A stretch of DNA of 64,000 bases from MAG-121220-bin8 sp002700465 (GCA_943789295.1 CALSTO010000001.1:806001-870000); one strand, 5' to 3'. Numbered from the stretch's first letter, positions 38,190 through 47,230 are shown. Translations and numbers: made by a program. Notes: generated by a model not told the origin, from the sequence alone.

Positions 38190-38557
38190 AAAAAGGTAAA
38201 ATTTACAGTGTTTTTTCTAATAAATGTCCAAAATGCAATAAAGGAAGTTTTTGGAAAAGTAACAATCCTTACTATAACTTGTTTTTTAATGGTGGAGAGA
38301 ATCATAAAAACTGTTCAAACTGCGATTTAAAATTTGAAATAGAACCTGGGTTTTTCTATGGTGCAATGTATGTAAGTTATGGTTTGGGAATTGGATTAGG
38401 ATCTCTAATATTAATTATCTCACTAGCAATTTTTGAAATGAAAAACATTCTTGTTCTATCATTAATCATAGGGCTAAGTATTTTAATTCTTGCCCCAGTT
38501 AATTACTTTCTTTCTAGACTAATATGGCTTAATGCATTTATAGATAATAAGTCTTAA
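38186..38557 (+). CDS. DUF983 family membrane protein
   Basis: Protein of 123 aa starting with a zinc-ribbon-like SNKCPKCNKGSFWKS (Cys14, Cys17), with a second pair in NCSNCDLKFE, then FFYGAMYVSYGLGIGLGSLI and two hydrophobic helices. This is the layout of DUF983 proteins, of unknown function. Its ATG overlaps the stop of the epoxide hydrolase gene (ATGA), suggesting cotranscription. It is convergent with the DUF885 gene, overlapping by four bases. Confidence 0.82.
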   Translation: MKKGKIYSVFSNKCPKCNKGSFWKSNNPYYNLFFNGGENHKNCSNCDLKFEIEPGFFYGAMYVSYGLGIGLGSLILIISLAIFEMKNILVLSLIIGLSILILAPVNYFLSRLIWLNAFIDNKS

Positions 38558-39834
38558 CTATAACTTTCAATCCAGTTATCAATTTTTTCTTCCAATAATT
38601 TTAAAGGAATACAACCTGACTCAAGTATCCTTTCATGAAATATTTTAATATCAAATTTTCCAGGTCTTGTACCATCCAAAGATCCTGGGTTATATTCTGC
38701 ACTTGCTGAAGCTTCTCTAAAAGCCTCTGTTCTTCTTACTTCAAAAGGAGTTTTAGGTTGTAGTCCAAACAAAGAATTGACTTGAGGAGTCATTTCTTTA
38801 TGAATCTTATTAAAATTATCTATAACCTCACTTGGTTTTTGAAATGGAATTAATTCGTCTAAATATCTTACATGATTAAAAAAAGACTTTAAGTCTCCTT
38901 TAAATCCAACTTTACTTTTTACAATTTCCATCTCTGAGGAAATTCTCGCGACTTCATTTAGTCCAAGTTGGTGAATTTCATCTGCACTCATTTCAGTAGT
39001 TGTATATAACTTAATTGAGTAGTTATAATAATCAGATCCATCTACATAAACATTTATTCCACTAGAATCTCTTCCATTTTCCAGGTATTCATTTTTCATA
39101 AAATCGTACAGCTTTTGATATGCAGGTATTATTTTATTTAAGACCGTTTTCTTGTACTTATTTGTCAAAACAGATTTCTCATCTTCACTAAAATCAGATG
39201 GAAACTGTCTAATTGGACTATAAAATAAATTTTCATCAAGATTTGTGTTTATTATTGTTTTTAATTGAGGAATCACTTTTATGATTAATGACTTTGGCAG
39301 AACGTATCCATTAACTATACCTTCTTTCATCCTGTCTTCAGCAGAACTAAGCCAAATAATGTAATCATCTAACCTACTTAACCAATCGTTATAATCTTTT
39401 ACAGTTTTGAATGGCTGGGCACTTAATCCGGCTGCATACTGACCTATGTTAAGCTGTAGTGTCCACATTTGATTAATAGGAGTGTACTGTTCTTTAAAAT
39501 TTAATCTTTCTAAATTAGTTTCACATTCCCATAACAATACTTTTTTACTTAAAACATCGTCTTTACTTAAATTACTGTTATCAAATTCATTTAATCTATT
39601 TCTATAATTTAAATAAAATATTTTTTCTTCATTTTTAAATTTATCAGTTAAATTATCAGGCAAAAAATCATTATACCTTTGATCTCCTTGACTTGTGGCA
39701 TTTAATGGGTATAGCCTTAGACTTTCTTGATAATAATTTTCAAAAACTTGATTAATTTCTTCAGACTGTTTATTATTGATTTGACAACTAAAAAAAGTAA
39801 TCGATAAACTAAAAAGAACTAGTATTTTTTTCAT
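38554..39834 (-). CDS. DUF885 lipoprotein with large internal deletion (metal site lost)
   Basis: Lipoprotein of 426 aa: the signal ends in FFSCQ with the lipid-anchor Cys near residue 17. DUF885 proteins are usually about 570-600 aa and carry a HExxxHH-like site (HEAIPGHH type). Here the first 392 residues follow the family, through EASASAEYNPGSLDGTRPG, and then the sequence jumps to KFDIKIFHERILESGCIPL, the family's final block. About 150-170 residues, including the metal-binding histidines, are absent, in frame. The junction is near base 38658. It is probably inactive as a hydrolase, unless the assembly is wrong. The length estimate is from memory of the family. Confidence 0.8.
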   Translation of the reverse strand: MKKILVLFSLSITFFSCQINNKQSEEINQVFENYYQESLRLYPLNATSQGDQRYNDFLPDNLTDKFKNEEKIFYLNYRNRLNEFDNSNLSKDDVLSKKVLLWECETNLERLNFKEQYTPINQMWTLQLNIGQYAAGLSAQPFKTVKDYNDWLSRLDDYIIWLSSAEDRMKEGIVNGYVLPKSLIIKVIPQLKTIINTNLDENLFYSPIRQFPSDFSEDEKSVLTNKYKKTVLNKIIPAYQKLYDFMKNEYLENGRDSSGINVYVDGSDYYNYSIKLYTTTEMSADEIHQLGLNEVARISSEMEIVKSKVGFKGDLKSFFNHVRYLDELIPFQKPSEVIDNFNKIHKEMTPQVNSLFGLQPKTPFEVRRTEAFREASASAEYNPGSLDGTRPGKFDIKIFHERILESGCIPLKLLEEKIDNWIESYS

Positions 39835-39900
39835 TAGTAAAATTTTATAAGGGTTAAATTATGAATTTAAATTAATAAAAACATTTTCTATATTTAGTAA

Positions 39901-40074
39901 ATGAAAGCATTAAAATACTATTATCGACATTTTGGGTTCTTTCCATACGTTTTAGTTTGGTTTTTAAAAAACTGGTTAGAAATTCCAAGTTATATTTCTT
40001 TTCCTCTAGGGATAATAGCTATTACATGGATTATTTTTGTTATATACACAGTAGGATTTAGAGATCAAGGTTAA
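39901..40074 (+). CDS. Small membrane protein, 57 aa
   Basis: ATG at 39901 opens 57 codons. The N-terminus is MKALKYYYRHFGFFPYV, and a hydrophobic helix covers about residues 31-50 (ISFPLGIIAITWIIFVIYTVGF), ending in FRDQG. I do not recognise the family. It is followed after 84 bases by the pterin dehydratase gene on the same strand. The coding call rests on the coherent helix and stop-free length, in a region too small for longer ORFs. Confidence 0.5.
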   Translation: MKALKYYYRHFGFFPYVLVWFLKNWLEIPSYISFPLGIIAITWIIFVIYTVGFRDQG

Positions 40075-40158
40075 TTACAATGAACATTAAATACATTAGC
40101 AGTTGTTAACGCAACTAATACAGTAGGTTTTGTAATTTTATCTTTATTATATTTAAGA

Positions 40159-40443
40159 ATGGATAATTTAAAAATAGATGAAAAATTAAGTTTATTAAAA
40201 AATAACTGGAAGTTAATAAATAATAAAATCCAAATTAATATTGAATTTTCTAATTTTAACAAAGCTTTTAGTTTCATGACTGATATTGCCAAAGAATGTG
40301 ATATTATGAATCATCATCCATGTTGGACAAATGAGTATAATAAATTAGAAATAATTCTTTTTACTCATGACAAGGGAGAGATTACGGAACTTGATTTTAG
40401 ATTAGCTCAAATAATTGATAATAAATTAATTGGTTTTCAATGA
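40159..40443 (+). CDS. Pterin-4-alpha-carbinolamine dehydratase (PCD/DcoH)
   Basis: Dehydratase of 94 aa that recycles 4a-hydroxytetrahydrobiopterin after aromatic amino acid hydroxylation. The active-site block is IMNHHPCWTNEYNKLEIILFTHD, with the His-His-Pro pair and the later His, typical of the family. FSNFNKAFSFMTDIA precedes it. No pterin-dependent hydroxylase gene lies in the window, so its partner may be elsewhere or it may act in pterin cofactor metabolism. The next short gene starts within its stop codon (ATGA overlap). Confidence 0.88.
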   Translation: MDNLKIDEKLSLLKNNWKLINNKIQINIEFSNFNKAFSFMTDIAKECDIMNHHPCWTNEYNKLEIILFTHDKGEITELDFRLAQIIDNKLIGFQ

Positions 40444-40544
40444 AAAAAAAATTAATAATAACAATTATAATTATTACGGTTTTATACTTGTGGGCTGAGC
40501 TTGGAGTCGGTATATTTTTTCAGGACTCTTGGGGCGGTGATTAA
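40440..40544 (+). CDS. Small membrane protein, 34 aa
   Basis: ATG at 40440 overlaps the pterin dehydratase stop (ATGA) and opens 34 codons. The N-terminus is KKKL, the hydrophobic helix spans about residues 4-27, and the end is FFQDSWGGD. The ATGA overlap with a solid gene and the organised N-to-C layout support coding. The family is not recognised. Confidence 0.45.
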   Translation: MKKKLIITIIIITVLYLWAELGVGIFFQDSWGGD

Positions 40545-40551
40545 AAAAATT

Positions 40552-41280
40552 CTATTCTGTTTTGTCAAAAAACATATTAAGGCCTAAATCTCTTGAAATT
40601 AAATAAACCTTATCACCGTTTTCTTTACGTTTTCTAAGATTTTTTAGCTTAATTTTCTCTGGTTCAGTTAATTTATTTTCCAACAAAGCTAATTCTTCAG
40701 AATTTCTAGGAAAATATATTTCATTGAATTTTTTATAACCAATTATAGGAAACGATGGTTCATTTACTTCAAATTCATCTCCGTAACTTATTTCATTAAT
40801 TTGAATTGACTTTAAAATTTCATCGGAATTTGAATATTTATCTATATCAAGTCTTAAGCAAACTTTACTTTGTTGATCAATAAACCACAAACAGTTTGAA
40901 ATTTTTAAAATTTGTCCCAATGAATTCCTAATTGTTTTTTGTTTAAAAATTGAATTTAAAAAAGTTGTTTCTAACGCTGATTGATATCCTGAATTATATT
41001 TGGAAAAATGGTCAGAATTATATTCAATAACAGTAACATAGTATTTTATTTCTCTCCATTTTTTAACAGTTTTAAAAAACGGAATTATTAAGGTTTTTTT
41101 CGTTATACACTCTCTGTTTATAATTATTTGATAAAAAGAAAGTAAAATCAAAATAACCAATACTGGTATAATATATATATTTAGAAAATCTAAATCACCT
41201 TGTAAAATCGAATAGAAAGTAAAGGATAAAGCAAAAATTAATAATTTGTAATTTACTTTTATCGATTTAATTTCTTTCAT
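40552..41280 (-). CDS. Putative membrane-anchored protein with two N-terminal helices, unknown function
   Basis: Protein of about 242 aa from the ATG at 41280 (an earlier in-frame ATG at 41313 would add eleven residues, MFLIYLKEILN). Two hydrophobic helices lie near the N-terminus (about residues 8-30 and 32-50), followed by a soluble part with no motif that I recognise. The C-terminal part has charged blocks such as LTEPEKIKLKNLRKRKENGDKV. This layout suggests a membrane-anchored cytoplasmic protein. No neighbour suggests a role. Confidence 0.55.
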   Translation of the reverse strand: MKEIKSIKVNYKLLIFALSFTFYSILQGDLDFLNIYIIPVLVILILLSFYQIIINRECITKKTLIIPFFKTVKKWREIKYYVTVIEYNSDHFSKYNSGYQSALETTFLNSIFKQKTIRNSLGQILKISNCLWFIDQQSKVCLRLDIDKYSNSDEILKSIQINEISYGDEFEVNEPSFPIIGYKKFNEIYFPRNSEELALLENKLTEPEKIKLKNLRKRKENGDKVYLISRDLGLNMFFDKTE

Positions 41281-41362
41281 ATTTAAAATTTCCTTTAAAT
41301 ATATTAAAAACATTCAACGAAGATGTTTTAGCTAATTTTAAATAAAAACTTATATTTATTAA

Positions 41363-41507
41363 ATGGACAAAAGATTTATTTTAGCCTGTATAGTTTTAAT
41401 GTATGTTTCCTCGTGTATACTTTATATTTAGAAGTCATTATGTTATGGGTGGTATTCAAATTTTAATGGGCTTGTTATTCACTTATTTGTACTCAAATAA
41501 AAAATAA
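41363..41507 (+). pseudogene. Small membrane protein gene, broken by +1 shift
   Basis: ATG at 41363 reads MDKRFILACIVLMYVSSCILYI and stops at TAG 41429-41431. Moving one base forward, the frame continues as RSHYVMGGIQILMGLLFTYLYSNKK to TAA at 41507. The joined product (about 47 aa) has two hydrophobic segments and a coherent end, so I read it as one gene with an extra T in the run at 41427-41429. The homopolymer makes a base-calling error possible. Confidence 0.45.
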
Positions 41508-41509
41508 GA

Positions 41510-42295
41510 TTGAAACTAGATGTCTACAAAATTAATGCATTCACTAGTATAATATCTGGTGGGAATCCTGCTTGTATTGTTCCCTTAAAATCTTGGCTTA
41601 ATGATGACTTACTTCTTTCAATAAGTAAAAAAAATGCTGTAGCTGAAACGGCTTTTTTCATTTATAAAAATGACAAAATTCATCTTAGATGGTTTACACC
41701 CGATATAGAAATGGACTTATGTGGACACGCTACCTTAGCGACAGCACACTGTTTAAGTTCAATTTTAAAATATCCTTACAGTTCAATAAAATTTGAAACT
41801 AAAAGTGGGCAAGTTAGTGTTGATTTTAAAGATGGTAAATATCATATGAACTTACCATTAAGAAATCCTGTAAAATCAGAATTACCAAAACTAATATGTA
41901 AATCATTAAACTTAAAACCTTTAGAAGTTTACAAATCAAGGGATTATTTGTTAATTTACAACTCTGAAGAAGAGATCAAAAAAATTAAAATTAATACTCA
42001 CTATTTTAATCAAATAAACTTAGATCCTGGAGGAGTTGTTGTAACAGCCAAAGGCACTAATTCAGATTTTGTATCAAGGTATTTTACACCTCAATCTACT
42101 ATACTGGAAGATCCGGCTACTGGTTCATCGCATTGTTCTCTAATTCCTTTTTGGTCTAAAAAATTAAACAAAAACCATTTGATTTCTATACAACTTTCTC
42201 AAAGAGGTGGTAAATTTGAGTGTATTAATAATTTCGATAGAGTTACTGTTATTGGAAGCGCTGTAACAGATTCTCAAACAACTATTACTATTTAA
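41510..42295 (+). CDS. PhzF family isomerase-like protein
   Basis: Protein of 261 aa of the PhzF family (diaminopimelate-epimerase-like fold). It starts MKLDVYKINAFTSIISGGNPACIVPL; the catalytic Glu lies in NAVAETAFF (about residue 45), and the second half has FVSRYFTPQ and EDPATGSSHCSLIPF. These proteins include isomerases and unknown-function enzymes. The start is TTG at 41510, needed to give the standard N-terminus. No phenazine genes are nearby. It follows two bases after the short gene ending at 41507. Confidence 0.87.
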   Translation: MKLDVYKINAFTSIISGGNPACIVPLKSWLNDDLLLSISKKNAVAETAFFIYKNDKIHLRWFTPDIEMDLCGHATLATAHCLSSILKYPYSSIKFETKSGQVSVDFKDGKYHMNLPLRNPVKSELPKLICKSLNLKPLEVYKSRDYLLIYNSEEEIKKIKINTHYFNQINLDPGGVVVTAKGTNSDFVSRYFTPQSTILEDPATGSSHCSLIPFWSKKLNKNHLISIQLSQRGGKFECINNFDRVTVIGSAVTDSQTTITI

Positions 42296-42319
42296 TTTTA
42301 CTATATTGATATAAACTAT

Positions 42320-44062
42320 TTGAAAATGAAAAGGTTTTTATTTCTTGTTTTTATTGTATTAAGTTCTTGTAATAATCCAATTGAAAATAAAAAACCAAAT
42401 GTAATAATTATAATGACAGACGATCAAGGTTTTGGAGATTTAGGCATTAATGAAAATCCTAATATAATGACTCCAAATATTGATAAGTTCGCAAGTGAAA
42501 GTATTCAGTTCAATAACTTTTTTGTTTCGCCTGTATGTGCTCCTACTAGATCCAGTTTAATGACTGGAAGATATTCTCTTAGGACAGGAGTTAGAGACAC
42601 TTACAATGGAGGTGCAATAATGTCTAGTACTGAGACTACAATTGCAGAAATTTTAAAAGAAGCTAATTATTCAACTGGAATTTTTGGGAAATGGCATTTA
42701 GGAGATAACTATCCATTTAGACCATCGGAACAAGGGTTTGACGAATCTTTAATACATCTAGCTGGGGGAATTGGACAAGTTGGAGATTTTACTAATTACT
42801 TTAAGGGGAGTACAAGTTATTTTGATCCGATTCTCTGGAAAAACAATAAACAAAATCAATACGAAGGTTATTGCTCCGATATATTTGCTGAAAATGCTAT
42901 AAAGTTTATAGAAAAAAACAAAAACAATTCCTTTTTCTGTTATTTATCATTTAATGCTCCACACACTCCTTTACAGGTTCCTAGCAAGTACTATGATATG
43001 TATAAAAATTTAGATCCGGAATCTGGCTTTAAAGAAGGATTAGAATCTTTAAAAATGAGCGAAAAAGATAAAGAAGATACAAGAAGTATATATGGGATGG
43101 TAACTAATATTGATGATAATATTGGAAAGGTAATTAATAAATTAAAAGAATTAGAAATTGAGGATGAAACCATAATAATTTTCATGACAGATAATGGACC
43201 TCAACAATTAAGATATAATTCAAACATGAAAGGACTAAAAGGAACGGTATATAATGGTGGAATTAGAGTACCATTTTATATTAAGTACGCTGAAAAATTT
43301 AAAAATTCTAAAGTGATTAATAGAATGTCTGCTCACATTGATGTGTTACCAACAGTTTTAGAGTTATGTGATTTAAAAATTCCTAGTGACAGAAAAATAG
43401 ACGGTCAAAGTCTTGTACCTACAATTAATTCTAAAGCCATTAATGATAGATTTTTATTTTCATACTGGACTAGAAGATTTCCAGAAAAATATATAAATAT
43501 GTCTATTCAAAACGATAATTATAAACTAGTAGGAAACACTGACTTTGATAGTAAAATTGAAGATTTTGAATTATATGATTTAATTGCAGATCCCTCAGAA
43601 AGTAATAATGTTATTATTCAAAATATTGAAATAGCAAAATCTTTTAAAATAGAAATGGACAATTCTATTAATGATTTATTAAACTCAGAAAATATTAAAA
43701 ATCCACCTAGAATAATTGTTGGTTCAGAATTTGAAAATCCTACAGTTTTAAATAGAAATGACGCTTCAGGAGAAAGAGGAATATGGGCACAAAATGATAT
43801 TTATTCTTATTGGAAAGTTAATTTTAAAAAGGGAACTTATGATTTTAAATTTAAATTCAAAGACTCTATCCCAAATAAAGGAAAGTTATTTACAGAAATT
43901 AGCAACAGAGTTTACGCTAAAAAAACAGAAAAAGTAGTAAACAATACTTTAGAAATGAATGATATTAGTATTGAAAATGGCGAGGTTGACTTAATATCAT
44001 TTTTAAAAGTAAATAATAAAAAAATATTTCCATTTTGGATTGAAATTTACAAACAAAACTAA
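42320..44062 (+). CDS. Sulfatase (arylsulfatase A-type) lipoprotein
   Basis: Type I sulfatase of 580 aa that removes sulfate from an ester, probably a polysaccharide. The lipobox VLSSC has its lipid-anchor Cys17. The N-terminal half has NVIIIMTDDQGFGDLG and VSPVCAPTRSSLMTGR: Cys73 in Cys-x-Pro-x-Arg is the residue turned into formylglycine. GKWHLGD and DNGPQQL are other active-site blocks. The C-terminal half contains a beta-rich extension from about residue 480. Marine flavobacteria use such enzymes on sulfated algal glycans. A maturation enzyme (AslB/FGE) is not in the window. Confidence 0.93.
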   Translation: MKMKRFLFLVFIVLSSCNNPIENKKPNVIIIMTDDQGFGDLGINENPNIMTPNIDKFASESIQFNNFFVSPVCAPTRSSLMTGRYSLRTGVRDTYNGGAIMSSTETTIAEILKEANYSTGIFGKWHLGDNYPFRPSEQGFDESLIHLAGGIGQVGDFTNYFKGSTSYFDPILWKNNKQNQYEGYCSDIFAENAIKFIEKNKNNSFFCYLSFNAPHTPLQVPSKYYDMYKNLDPESGFKEGLESLKMSEKDKEDTRSIYGMVTNIDDNIGKVINKLKELEIEDETIIIFMTDNGPQQLRYNSNMKGLKGTVYNGGIRVPFYIKYAEKFKNSKVINRMSAHIDVLPTVLELCDLKIPSDRKIDGQSLVPTINSKAINDRFLFSYWTRRFPEKYINMSIQNDNYKLVGNTDFDSKIEDFELYDLIADPSESNNVIIQNIEIAKSFKIEMDNSINDLLNSENIKNPPRIIVGSEFENPTVLNRNDASGERGIWAQNDIYSYWKVNFKKGTYDFKFKFKDSIPNKGKLFTEISNRVYAKKTEKVVNNTLEMNDISIENGEVDLISFLKVNNKKIFPFWIEIYKQN

Positions 44063-44677
44063 TTACAACTAGCCAAATATTTGTCCCAGTTTTTGTTAGT
44101 AGGCGAATTAGGAAAATAATAACATTCTTTTTCTCCGCTTGGATAAGTTAAATTTTTCCAAAAACCAGTAGGAATATGCACACCAGTTTCTCTAACTTCA
44201 TGTCCAGGATCAAAAACAAGCTCTATTCTAACTTTTATACTTCCAAGAGATGCTGACCAATCTCTAACTTGCTGTTCCAATTGAGCCCACTCTCCCCTAT
44301 TTAAATCATCAATTTGCATGGCACAGTTTACAAACGAAAAAGTTTTATTTAAATTATCTTCAGAATCACTAAAAGTTGCTGCGGGAGCAAGATGACCCTT
44401 ATCCCATTCATTTTTGTAATAATCAGCGTTATCGCTAGTTTTAACACCAGATTCTAAATAAAAATCCTTATTTCCTCGGTCAACATTTTTAGGTCTATTA
44501 GACACAGAATATTCTATCCAATTTGGTTGCTCATATACTTCATTATAGGAAACTGTATAAATACCCTTATTTATAATAATTTCTTCTCTTAATTCTGGAA
44601 AGTACACAACAATCAGAAGATGAACCTTCACAAGAAATGATAACGAGAACTAGAAAAAATTTTAAAACATACTTCAT
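44059..44677 (-). CDS. DNA/RNA non-specific endonuclease, N-terminus frameshifted
   Basis: Nuclease of the NucA/EndA type. The C-terminal ORF (44059-44631) carries the DRGH-type motif NEWDKGHLAPAA with the catalytic His, plus NRGEWAQLEQQ with Asn. The true start is probably the ATG at 44677, giving a lipoprotein signal MKYVLKFFLVLVIISCEGSS. That frame stops after about 36 residues. One extra base between about 44606 and 44613 shifts it by +1 relative to the nuclease frame. Joined, the protein would be about 205 aa. Exact site uncertain by a few bases. Confidence 0.8.
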
Positions 44678-44716
44678 GTATCAAATTTAATATTAGATTT
44701 ATAACAAATTTATAAA

Positions 44717-45295
44717 ATGAAAAAAATATTACTAATCTTATTTTTTCTATTCCCATTATATAATATATCTCAGGAAGTTCAGAAAGTTGAGGTAGTTAAA
44801 TCTGATACTCAGATTGAAAATTTAAATGAATTACTTGGACAAAATGAAATTAAAATTGATTTTTTAGATTTTATAATCTTCCCAGCTTTAACGTTGGGTT
44901 ATGAAAAAAACAGAAATTCTTCTACTGCTTATGGTGCAACAATGTTTATTAATTTTGATACTGATTTGGGTTCAGAATGGAATGATAAATTTGCAATTAC
45001 TCCGTATTACAGATTTTATTTTTTAGAATCTCAAGATTACGGAGGTTATGGTGTGTTTGCTGAAATCTTTACTAAGTTTTCGTCAGCTAAAACTGAGAAT
45101 TATTCAGATGCAAAATCAGAATCTTACACTGACATCTCACCAGGACTTGCAGTGGGTAGAAAATGGATAAACAGAAAAGGGTTTACTTTTGAATTAATGT
45201 TTGGAGTTGGCAGAAATCTACTGTATGATGAAGATGTTAACGGAATGAATACAGCAACTATTAGAAGTGGAGTGTCTATTGGAAAGAGATTTTAA
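44717..45295 (+). CDS. Probable outer-membrane beta-barrel protein
   Basis: Exported protein of 192 aa with a signal peptide (about 1-18, ending NISQ). The mature part shows alternating strands (LDFIIFPALTLGYEKN, GATMFINFD, AITPYYRFYF, TFELMFGVGRNLL) and ends in a terminal Phe (GVSIGKRF), as small DUF3575-like outer-membrane barrels do. I cannot name a family firmly. It is divergent from the nuclease gene and lies upstream of the NTF2-like lipoprotein array. Confidence 0.65.
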   Translation: MKKILLILFFLFPLYNISQEVQKVEVVKSDTQIENLNELLGQNEIKIDFLDFIIFPALTLGYEKNRNSSTAYGATMFINFDTDLGSEWNDKFAITPYYRFYFLESQDYGGYGVFAEIFTKFSSAKTENYSDAKSESYTDISPGLAVGRKWINRKGFTFELMFGVGRNLLYDEDVNGMNTATIRSGVSIGKRF

Positions 45296-45386
45296 ATAAC
45301 AAACATTCTTTAAGGTATCTTTAAAAGTTTTTTCTTAACTTGACCTTTCTGAATTTTTCGGAATTAACAAACTAACTTTTATAAAA

Positions 45387-45893
45387 ATGAAAAAACTATT
45401 ATTACTTAGCGTTTTAGGATTATTTATTTCTTGCGCAAACCAAAATCAAGAATGTGAAACGCCTTCTAATGGATTTATTGAGGGAACTGGACAATCTGTT
45501 ACACTCGGTTCAGAAGCTTCTTTAGATGTGTTTAAAGCTATTGACAAAGCTTGGGCTGAAAGAGATTACGAAACTTTAAAAACATTAATTTCTAACGAAG
45601 GAAATTATACTCACGACGACAACTCTGTTTCTACAAACGCAGATGAATTTATAGCTCATATTGAAGCTGGTTATCAAGATTCATTAGAAAAAGAAGAAGA
45701 ATGGGGATGGGTTACAAATTTTGCTTTTTCTGTAAAACCTACCAAATCTGAAACTGGAGATTATGCAAATGAAAATGGAGAATGGGTATGTGCAAGATTT
45801 ACAGGAGCAAATGGAGATGTTTATGAAGAATGGTATCAAATTGTTGATGGACAACTTGTAATGTGGTCTTCAGCTAAAAGAGAAAATAAATAA
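45387..45893 (+). CDS. SnoaL/NTF2-like lipoprotein 1 of 4
   Basis: Lipoprotein of 168 aa; the signal MKKLLLLSVLGLFISC has the lipobox Cys16. The mature part is of the NTF2/SnoaL type: a helical AIDKAWAERDYETLKTLISNE, then strand-rich segments, ending DGQLVMWSSAKRENK. First of four tandem genes at 45387, 45909, 46706 and 47249, separated by 11-18 bases, so probably an operon. The four share the signal peptide but the mature parts differ strongly. The function is unknown; NTF2-fold proteins bind or convert small molecules. Confidence 0.75.
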   Translation: MKKLLLLSVLGLFISCANQNQECETPSNGFIEGTGQSVTLGSEASLDVFKAIDKAWAERDYETLKTLISNEGNYTHDDNSVSTNADEFIAHIEAGYQDSLEKEEEWGWVTNFAFSVKPTKSETGDYANENGEWVCARFTGANGDVYEEWYQIVDGQLVMWSSAKRENK

Positions 45894-45908
45894 TTTAAAT
45901 CTTATAAA

Positions 45909-46694
45909 ATGAAAAAAATATTATTATTAATTAGTCTTATTGCGGTTTCATGTTCGTCAAATCCTGATTACGATGCAAATTTAGATCTTGCTAAAAAATG
46001 GGTTCAAGCATTTGAAACTGGTGATATAGAATTATGGAAAGAAGTTGTTTCTGAAGATGTACAAGATGTTTCTCCTATGTACGGAATGGGAAGAGTTGGA
46101 TACGATGCGTCATTTCAAGTGGCAGATTTTTATGTAAAAAATTATACAGATGTAAAATTCAACGACCCTGTTTGGTTACCTGGAATTGATACTTTAACAA
46201 TGAAGCCAGATGGTAGTGTAAGAGCATATGGTAGATGGAGTGGTATCAGTAAATCTACAGGAAGAGAATTCAGTTTGATGTCTTACCATAATTTTGATTT
46301 TGAAGATGGAAAAATTGTAACCACAGGAGAATATTTTGATGCTACTGGAATGGTAAATGCAGTCGGACCTGCTCAAAGAAATGTTGTTGTATTTACTGCA
46401 AAAGTTAGCAAAAAGAACTTAAGTAAATTTCAAGAATTAATGGATTCTGATGATGGTTTAACTGTTACAAGAAATGCTGAAGGCTGTACACACTTAGAAG
46501 CATTTTATAATGAAGAAAATCAAACTTATTTTATTTATGAGTACTGGAATTCATATGAACAATATGAAACTTATTTAAATTGGAGATTCAATGAAGATCC
46601 AAGTGGGCTTGTTGCTAAAGCAACAAATTTAGTCATAGGAGGTGAAAAAGGAATGAAAGCTCACTTTAACAATACTAATTATAAGTTCTTTTAA
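45909..46694 (+). CDS. SnoaL/NTF2-like lipoprotein 2 of 4, fused to an ABM-like domain
   Basis: Lipoprotein of 261 aa; the signal ends at Cys15 (LIAVSC). Residues about 25-155 form an NTF2/SnoaL-type domain (LDLAKKWVQAFETGDIELWKEVVSEDVQDVSP, then GRWSG). Residues about 158-255 resemble antibiotic-biosynthesis monooxygenase (ABM) domains: VVVFTAKVSKKNLSKFQELM, CTHLEAFYNEENQTYFIYEYWNS. This fusion within the array is unusual. ABM domains are small dimeric ferredoxin-like modules, sometimes heme or quinol oxygenases. The substrate is unknown; a surface location is inferred from the lipobox. Confidence 0.75.
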   Translation: MKKILLLISLIAVSCSSNPDYDANLDLAKKWVQAFETGDIELWKEVVSEDVQDVSPMYGMGRVGYDASFQVADFYVKNYTDVKFNDPVWLPGIDTLTMKPDGSVRAYGRWSGISKSTGREFSLMSYHNFDFEDGKIVTTGEYFDATGMVNAVGPAQRNVVVFTAKVSKKNLSKFQELMDSDDGLTVTRNAEGCTHLEAFYNEENQTYFIYEYWNSYEQYETYLNWRFNEDPSGLVAKATNLVIGGEKGMKAHFNNTNYKFF

Positions 46695-46705
46695 AATTTA
46701 ACGCT

Positions 46706-47230
46706 ATGAAAAAACTATTATTACTATTTGTTTTAGCAACTTTTATTAGTTGTGAAACAAAAACAATTGAAGTTGAAAAATCTGGTGGTGTTTGGCATAT
46801 GGGAGGAGATGAGCAATTTCCTGATGGTACGAGTCCTAAAGCAGTTATTGGATCTGAAAGTGATCTTGAAATTGCTATGGCTTTTTACAATGCATATGGA
46901 GATATGGAATTGGATAAAATGGTAACATTATCTGAGGATGTTGTAAAATTTCATCCAGGAGACATGGCTGGTGTTGTAGATGTTGATACTTCAAATACCG
47001 ATTTTGTAAGTGAAAGACAATCAACTTTTAAGTCTGTAAAAAGAACACTACACAATGTAACTCCAATTGCAGTTGAAGGATCAGAAAATTATACTGTAGT
47101 TTCAATTAATTTTACTGAGGAAATTGAACATAAAGATGGATCATTTTCTTCACAACACTACTTTGAAAGAATACACGTTGTTAACGGAAAAGTCAACAGA
47201 GTTGTACAATGGATGAGACCTTGGGAATAA
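46706..47230 (+). CDS. SnoaL/NTF2-like lipoprotein 3 of 4
   Basis: Lipoprotein of 174 aa with Cys16 in the signal MKKLLLLFVLATFISC. The mature part resembles NTF2-like proteins: AIAMAFYNAYGDMELDKMVTLS-type helix (LEIAMAFYNAYGDMELDKM), then strand-rich TVVSINFTEEIEHKDGSFSS and FERIHVVNGKVNRVVQWMRP, a typical final strand pair. Its first codons are nearly identical to those of the other array members (the first 20 bases are shared with the genes at 45387 and 47249). It starts 11 bases after gene 2. Function unknown. Confidence 0.72.
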   Translation: MKKLLLLFVLATFISCETKTIEVEKSGGVWHMGGDEQFPDGTSPKAVIGSESDLEIAMAFYNAYGDMELDKMVTLSEDVVKFHPGDMAGVVDVDTSNTDFVSERQSTFKSVKRTLHNVTPIAVEGSENYTVVSINFTEEIEHKDGSFSSQHYFERIHVVNGKVNRVVQWMRPWE

